NCBI GenBank assembly: GCA_023548195.1
Contig: JAJHZJ010000532.1
Span: forward strand, 727,452-791,451
Length of the DNA: 64,000 bases
Direction of reading: 5' to 3'
Origin: Bettongia penicillata ogilbyi
Taxonomy: Eukaryota; Chordata; Mammalia; Diprotodontia; Potoroidae
Shown here: positions 58,060 through 64,000 of the stretch, piece after piece
How the letters are laid out: every line of letters begins with the position of its first letter
Position numbering within the stretch: position 1 is the first letter of the stretch
Position numbers and translations under genes: made by a program
The notes under the pieces: model-generated
Told to the model about the DNA's origin: nothing
Database searches by the model: none
Seen by the model: only the letters and a program-made list of their open reading frames with translations

Positions 58060-59138
58060 TGGGTTACTTTCTTGGTGAACAGATATCTCCTCCCACCCTT
58101 TCAGATGAGGAAGAACAATGCTTACCATCAGGAAAAGACATAGAAGTCAAGACTTCTGTATCCCAAACATCCAAAATAAATATTCAATGGGCTCAGGCCA
58201 TGGAAGAGCTCAAAAAGGATTTTGAAAATCAAGTTAGAGAGGTAGAGGAAAAACTGGGAAGAGAAATGAGAGAGACGCAAGAAAAGCATGAAAAGCAGGT
58301 CAATACCTTGGTAAAGGAGACCCAAAAAGATGCTGAAGAAAATAACAGCTGAAAAAGGGGGTTAACTCAATTGGCAAAAGAGGTTCAAAAAGCCAATGAG
58401 GAGAAGAAAGCAGAATCAGCCAAATGGAAAAGGAGGTTCAAAAGCTCACTGAAGAAAATAGTTCTTTAAAAATTAGAACAGAACAGATAGCGGCTAATGA
58501 CTTTATGAGAAACCAACAAACCACAAAACAAAACCAAAAGAATGAAAAAATGGAAGATAATGTGAAATAGCTCATTGGAAAAATAACTGACCTGGAAAAT
58601 AGATCCAGGAGAGACAATTTAAAAATTATGGGAATACCTGAAAGCCATGATCAAAAAAAGAGCCTAGACATCATCTTTCAGGAAATTATCAAGGAAAACT
58701 GCCCTGATATTCTAGAACTAGAGGGCAAAATAGGTATTCAAGGAATCCACCAATCACCGCCTGAAAGAGAAAAGAGAAACTCCTTTCTTTTCTCCAAAAA
58801 GAGAAACTCCTAGGAACATTGTGGCCAAATTCCAGAGTTCCCAGGTCAAGGAGAAAATATTGCAAGCAGCTAGAAAGAAACAATTCAAGTATTGTGGAAA
58901 TACAATCAAGATAACACAAGATCTAGCATCTTCTACCTTAAGGGATCGAAGGGCGTGGAATAGGATATTCCAGAAGTCAAAGGAACTAGGACTAAAACTA
59001 AGAATCACCTACCCAGCAAACCTGAGTATAATACTTCAGGGGAAAAAATGGTCTTTCAATGAAATAGAGGACTCTCAAGCATTCTTGATGAAAAGACCAG
59101 AGCTGAAAAGAAAATTTGACTTTCAAACACAAGAATGA
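58060..59138 (+). pseudogene. L1-type ORF1 remnant, copy G
   Basis: N-terminus missing. The coiled coil (about 58200-58560) has stops and a short deletion near 58408. The RRM-like region is readable at 58628-58780. An inserted stretch at about 58771-58800 partly repeats agagaaactcct. The C-terminal domain is then open from 58821 to the family stop at 59136-59138 (ends FDFQTQE), the best preserved C-terminus here. It keeps the unbroken form at the site where A and C end in KPIE-stop. Confidence 0.85.
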
Positions 59139-60150
59139 AAAGAAGCATGAAAAGGTAAACAGCAAAGAGAAGTCATAAGGGACTTGCTAAAGTTGAACTG
59201 TTTACATTCTTACATGGAAAGACAATATTTGTAAGTCTTGAAACTTTTCAGTATCTGGGTAGTTGGTAGGATTATACACACACACACACATGCACACACA
59301 CACACAGACAGAGAGCACAGAGTGAATTGAATAGGATGGTATCATATCTCAAAAAAATGAAGTTAAGTGGTGAGAGAGAAATGTACTGGGATGAGAGAGG
59401 GAGAAATGGAATGGGGCAAATTATCTCTCATAAAAGAGGCAGGCAGGAGACTTTTTAATGGAGGGAAAAAGAGGAAAGCTGAGAGAAAAACAAGAATTTT
59501 ACTCTCATCACATTCGACTAAAGGAAGGAATAGCATACACATTCATTTTGATATGAAAACCTATCTTACAATACAGGAAAGTGGGGGAGAAGGGCATAAG
59601 CAAGGTGGGGGGGATGATGGAAGGTAGGGCAATGGGAGGAGGGAGCAATTTGAAATCAACACGCTTGGGGAGGGACAGGATCAAAAGACAGAATAGAAAC
59701 AATGGGGGGCAGGATAGGATGGAGGGAAATATAGTCAGTCTTACACAACACGACTATTATGGAAGTCATTTGCCAAACTACACAGATATGGCCTATATTG
59801 AATTGCCTGCCTTCCCAAAGGGAATGGGTGGGGAGGAAGGGATGGGGAGAATTTGGAACTCAAAGTTTTAGGAACAACTGTTTAGTATTGTTCTTGCTAC
59901 TAGGAAATAAGAAATACAATTAATGGGGAATAGAAAGTCATCTGGCCCTACAGGACAAAAGAGAAGATGGGGACAAGAAAAGGGAGGGAGGATAGAAGAC
60001 AGGGCAGATTGGTGATAGGGAAAATTAGAATGCTTGGTGTATTGGGGTGGGAGGAGGGGACAAATGGGGAGAAAATTTGGAACCCAAAATTTTGTGAAAA
60101 TCAATGAAAATGAATGTAAAAAGTTAAATAAATAAATTTATAATAAAAAA
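58060..60150 (+). mobile_element. 5'-truncated HAL1-like element, copy G
   Basis: Begins inside ORF1 at the ggttactttcttggtgaac region. It carries the rest of ORF1, a CA tract (59276-59310), the purine-rich 3'UTR and a tail after gttaaataaataaatttat. No ORF2. Target duplication not identified. It is the only family copy upstream of TBCA in this window. Confidence 0.88.
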
Positions 60151-60179
60151 ATGAAAGGAATTTGACAGAATGGGAAGGG

Positions 60180-60545
60180 GGTCTCAGTAGTTGTATAGTC
60201 CGTCAGTGACTGTACTAAGTACTGCAGATATAGAGAAAAGCAAAAGACTGTCTCTAATGATGAGAAACAACAGACAAAAAAAACTATGTACAAAAAATCC
60301 TTAAATCCAAGTTAAGTAAGAAACAATCCACAGAGGGAAAGTGCTAGAATTAAGAGGCATTGGGAAAGGAGGCTTCCCACAGAAGTTGGGATTTTTGAAA
60401 GAAGTCAGGGAAACCAGGAGACAGATCATTTGATGCATAGAAGATAGTAGGTAAAAAGGTCCAGAGTTGAGAAATTGAGTGTCTGGTTTGAGGAACAGGA
60501 AGGAGCCCAGTGTCACTGTATTGAGGACTATGTGGAAAGAAATGT
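60180..60545 (-). mobile_element. L2 LINE 3' region
   Basis: Reverse L2, missing the extreme tail: gtgactgtactaagtactgc, gcattgggaaaggaggcttc, ggaaggagcccagtgtcact. Parallels 33900-34435. Confidence 0.7.
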
Positions 60546-60920
60546 ACTTTACAGTCTAACAAATAATCACCCAGTATGGGGGAACTCACTGCCTCTCACT
60601 ACAGCCCATTCCCATTTTGTATAGCTTTAATTATTAGGAAACTTTTTCATATTTCAAGGTGAAATTTCTCAACAAATTTTACAATTATGTCTAATTCTAC
60701 CCTCTTGAAACAAATATAAGATATGGTATGTGCCCATGTAAGATGTATGTTTTACATGGATTTTGTAAATGTTTAGACATGGATCTCTCAGGTTGCATGG
60801 AGAGATGTCTCTGGAAGCTGACCCTTCCTTTTCCAAGGGAGAATGAAATTTCTACCCTGTGATATGGAAGAGAAAGATCATGGCTAAATGCTTACTTCTT
60901 CACTGGCCCATTAGTAGGAG
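60546..60920. other. No gene seen
   Basis: The first 170 bases may be old CR1-type sequence (aataatcacccagtatggg, tcactacagcccattcccat). The rest is unique. Confidence 0.4.
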
Positions 60921-60933
60921 GGGGAGAAAGAGA

Positions 60934-61018
<85 letters not shown>
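60921..61018. repeat. Long (GA)n microsatellite
   Basis: About 98 bases: GAGAAA-type units then an unbroken (AG)n run of roughly 37 repeats. The longest uninterrupted simple repeat here. Confidence 0.97.
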
Positions 61019-61021
<3 letters not shown>

Positions 61022-61194
61022 TATATATGTATATATCTATCCCCTAAATATTGCTGGTCTAGGGGTACAATTGGGAGAGGGCTGTCAAAACAAAATCACT
61101 TTGGTGGTCTTTCTTCAAGATATCTAAAACTCAGCAGCTTAAGCTCTTCTCACCACAATCTGGTTACAAAAACCACTACAAATATCAAGTAAAT

Positions 61195-61460
61195 CCATTT
61201 TTAGATAAATATAGCATTCATTAAGCATTTGTTATGTTCCAGCTATGGGGTTAAGTGCTGTGGATACAAATACAAGAAAACAAGATGATCCCTACTGTCA
61301 AGAAGCTTTCTTTCCACTAATAAAACATAAAAAGGGAGTTTTAAAGGGTGAGATGGGGGAGATACTCAAGTGAAGGCAAACTTGCTGGTCGAGGTAAAGT
61401 CTGGAGAGAGAATTGAACCAGGAGGGAAGCAAGTCTTGTTGGAGCCTTCATGAAATGATA
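61195..61460 (-). mobile_element. L2 LINE 3' end
   Basis: cattcattaagcatttgtta, ggggttaagtgctgtggata, then decayed sequence. Confidence 0.7.
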
Positions 61461-62410
61461 ACCCAAGCAGACAGTAAGCAGAAATCACAGAAGTTAGACA
61501 GTAAATAGAAAATGAATGGAAATAAGGCATATGTTGGAAAGCCAGCTTCCTCTACGTCTTTGACTTCCGAAATCTTTTCCTCTTTGTGTCTCCCCCAAAA
61601 GTTCCCTGGGCCCACAGGTGTTTTCCTCTCTCAAGAAGCTCTGACATTAATTCTACCCCTCCCCACCCCACCCCAGGTATTCATCAATATGCTCAGTCTT
61701 CTCTCAATCTGGAGTCAATCTAGAGTCTAGGGATTAAAATAAAAGAGGTTAAATGAATTATTTTTCATGTACATGTAGGCCTGTAGCATTTTTCTTACTC
61801 AAAAGCCACCATGGAAAAGAGTAAGAATGTGCTCATTCATTTCTGGAATGAGAAATGCTCCTTCCTTTATCTTCTCTACTTGCAAATGTAACAATAGCAG
61901 TCACTGTTGGGGTGCTGTACCTTCCCTTTTTCTCCAACAAGGGTCCCCACCCAACACTAGATTCACATACATGGACTGGGTTCAGTTCTGAGGGATCCTG
62001 ATCACCTAAAGAAAGGGGGCAGGCTCTTTTCATATTCTTTGGCTCTTTACGCTCCACCTTAGAACCCCAGAGAAATGTACTTAAAACTTAGGTTTGGCCA
62101 GGTCCTACAGTCTCCTACAAAGAGGAGTTTCAAAATATACTCAATATTCAGGGTAGACCAGGTATATAGTACAGCTATTTATTTTCCCTGCATAGGAAAA
62201 CAATGCTTAATATTAAAAACACACACACACAAGCCTGTATTGACCAAACAAATAAACAAAACAACCTTAAACAAGCAGTTGCAGTGACATAACTACTGCT
62301 TTGTTCTCCTGGGAAGTTGATACATAAAACAGCAAAGCATGATGTAATCTGTATGCCTGATAAAGAGCTATCTTACATTTCACCCTAGCTCTGCCCCATC
62401 TAAACCTTTA
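61461..62410. other. No gene seen; unique sequence
   Basis: Nearly 1 kb without a recognised repeat. Frames at 61512-61730 (plus) and 61833-62057 (minus) have no known domain. Confidence 0.45.
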
Positions 62411-62414
62411 GGTT

Positions 62415-63135
62415 CAATACAATTTGATGAACATTGATTAAGTGCCCACTACGTACCAGGCATGGTGCTAAGCTCTGGGTATACAAAAAACAGTAAAAGA
62501 CAGTCTCTGCCCTTAGGGAGCTCACATGTGGGAGACAACATAAAAACAATACATACAAAGCAAGATAGATATAGGATAAATCACAAATAATTAGCAGAGG
62601 GAAAGCACTGAAATTAAAAGAGATTAGGAAAAGCTTCCTGTAGAAAGTGAGATTTTAACTGGGATTTAAAGAAAAACTGGAGGAGGAGGCAGACAGATGA
62701 CACAGCAGATAGTGCACCAGTTCTGGAGTCAGGGGGACCTGAACTCAAAATCCAGCCTCAGACAGTTACTTGCAGTATAACCTTGGACAAGTTGCTTAAC
62801 CCCAATTGTCTCGGAAGAAAGAAAACCAGGGAGGTCGGTGGTTGAAGTGGAGGAGGGAGAGTGTACAGGCATAGGAGACAGAGAAAATTCCCAGAATTTG
62901 AAGAGATGGAATGTCTTGTTCATGGAACAGCCAGCAGGCCACTGTCACTGGATTAAAGATTACGTGTTGGGGAGTAAAGAATAAGGAGAATGTAAAAGGA
63001 GGAGGGGCTAGGTTATGAAAGGCCCTGAAAACTAGTAAAGGATTTTGTATTTGATCCTGGAAGTGATAGGGAACTACTGGAGTTTTTTGAGTAGAGGGGT
63101 AATTGATCTGGTGTTTCAGGAAAATCATACCTTCC
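62415..63135 (-). mobile_element. L2 LINE 3' region split by a SINE
   Basis: Reverse L2: gattaagtgcccactacgta, catggtgctaagctctgggt, cttagggagctcacatgtgg, then after the SINE ggccactgtcactggattaa and gatagggaactactggagtt. Best preserved reverse L2 here. Confidence 0.85.
62689..62847 (+). mobile_element. tRNA-derived SINE nested in L2
   Basis: Head gatgacacagcagatagtgc, cctgaactcaaaatccagcc, ccttggacaagttgcttaac, end cccaattgtctcggaagaaa. It lacks the longer Mar1 tail, so it may be the short (WSINE1-like) type. Flanked by tggaggagg at 62678-62686 and 62848-62856. Confidence 0.75.
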
Positions 63136-63489
63136 AGCAAACACTGTCAGGACTTGAGCTCATCTTTCTATTGGTGGCCATCTTTTCCTCCTAGGAGCAC
63201 TATTATGAATGTAATGATTACCTTCTGTGGTACACCAGGACCAGTCTGAGGAAGCAAGCAACTGACCAAGTTGCCGGTTATCCGCTTCTGGCAGCTAGAG
63301 CATAGACTTAGCAAGCTAAAACCGAGCCTGGACACTGGGGCCTCTGGCTATTTGTGCTGCTTGATGTTTTCTTCCCTGACTATAAGTGATTAGACATCAA
63401 CCCAGAAATGAGATTGACTATAGGATATGATTGTTCTTCCTTGCTGGGAGAGGGGCTCCCTCTGTTTACTTTATGAGGTGGCCTTTGTT
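63136..63489. other. No gene seen
   Basis: Unique; nothing recognised. Confidence 0.5.
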
Positions 63490-63776
63490 CTTTTTTTTAA
63501 GTATTTTGTTTTTCTACAATTACATGTAAATACAATTGTCAACATTTGTTTTTCAAATTGAGTTCCAAATTCACTCCCTCTGTCCTCACCCCTTTCACTG
63601 AGAAGGCAAGCAAGTTGATATAGGTCATATATATTAGTCACATTGTAAAGGAAAATATAGATCAAAATAAAAACCCAAAACAAAACATAACACAAGGGAA
63701 AATATTCTGCTGCTTCATTGTGCATTCCAGTTTCATAGTTCTTTCTCTGGATGTGGATGGCATTTTGCCTCAAGAG
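63490..63776 (-). mobile_element. L1 3' end
   Basis: Reverse L1 tail: ttttttttaagtattttg, caattacatgtaaatacaat, gagttccaaattcactccct, gagaaggcaagcaagttgat, then ctggatgtggatggcatttt (end of the ORF2/3'UTR join). Confidence 0.85.
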
Positions 63777-64000
63777 TTTTTTGGTTTGTTTTTTTTCTCA
63801 TGGTTTCCCCCGTCCATTCATTTTAATTCCTCTATGCAACATGACTAATGTGAAAATGTGCTTAATAAGAATGTATGTATAGAAACCATGTAAGATTGCA
63901 TACCATCTCATGGAGGGAGCGGGGGAGGGAGAGAAACCTTAAGAATTATGGAAGTGATTGTAGAAAAATGAAAACAAATAAATTTTTAAAAATACAAAAA
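63777..64000 (+). mobile_element. L1 3' end
   Basis: Sense L1 3'UTR matching the end of the L1 at 44013-47591: catggtttcccccgtccatt, ctatgcaacatgactaatgt, gcgggggagggagagaaacc, and an A-rich tail at the window edge. Confidence 0.85.

Noticed and set aside
63490..64000. Head-to-head L1 3' ends considered as one twin-primed (inverted) L1
   Set aside because: Both pieces include the 3'UTR, and the minus piece has its own tail, so they are two separate insertions of different subfamilies.
1..64000. CRISPR arrays, operons, prophage, tRNA or rRNA genes
   Set aside because: The DNA is vertebrate nuclear. tRNA-like sequences seen are SINE heads without intact cloverleaf, and no regularly spaced repeats occur.

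Overview
The window looks like nuclear DNA from a marsupial. It carries tRNA-headed CORE-SINEs of the Mar1 type, RTE-tailed SINEs, L1-derived elements with an ORF1 but no ORF2, and a deep layer of L2, L3/CR1 and MIR relics. Base composition is mostly AT-rich with one sharp CpG island. I cannot fix the species. Family names are from memory and from internal comparison of copies, not from a database search.

The only cellular gene I can support is the first coding exon of TBCA (tubulin-folding cofactor A), on the minus strand at 32833-32885 inside the CpG island at about 32230-33250. The exon ends at a GTGAGT donor. Transcription runs leftward, so positions 1-32832 should be TBCA intron 1. I did not find exons 2-4 there. 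Positions from about 33.3 kb to 64 kb are upstream of the gene and appear intergenic.

The putative intron is dominated by an ORF1-only, L1-derived family resembling the HAL1 (half-L1) elements described in mammals. In order these are copy A (1-2165), copy H (2171-2290 plus 5202-5912, split by copy B), copy B (2291-5201, full length), copy C (11721-14520, full length), copy D (18254-22460, split by copy E at 20694-22083), and copy F (29211-31682). A further copy, G (58060-60150), lies upstream of TBCA. All lie on the plus strand, antisense to TBCA. Each ORF1 is broken. Every copy that preserves the ORF1/3'UTR join passes straight from ORF1 to a 3'UTR with a CA microsatellite and a purine-rich tract.

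The upstream half has an AT-rich dyad-symmetric tract beside the island, L2 relics in both orientations, a 5'-truncated L1 with a decayed ORF2 (44013-47591) and a perfect 24-bp palindrome. It also has a three-layer nest at 39903-41490: a MIR-type SINE split by a minus-strand L1, itself split by a probable solo LTR. Mar1 SINEs, RTE-SINEs, microsatellites and L1 3' ends fill much of the remainder.

I found no CRISPR array, operon, tRNA or rRNA gene, and no obvious new coding system. The most interesting material is the biology of the ORF1-only elements: inherited ORF breaks, 5'UTR unit amplification, nested insertions and orientation. A few repeat-free islands could be conserved regulatory DNA.
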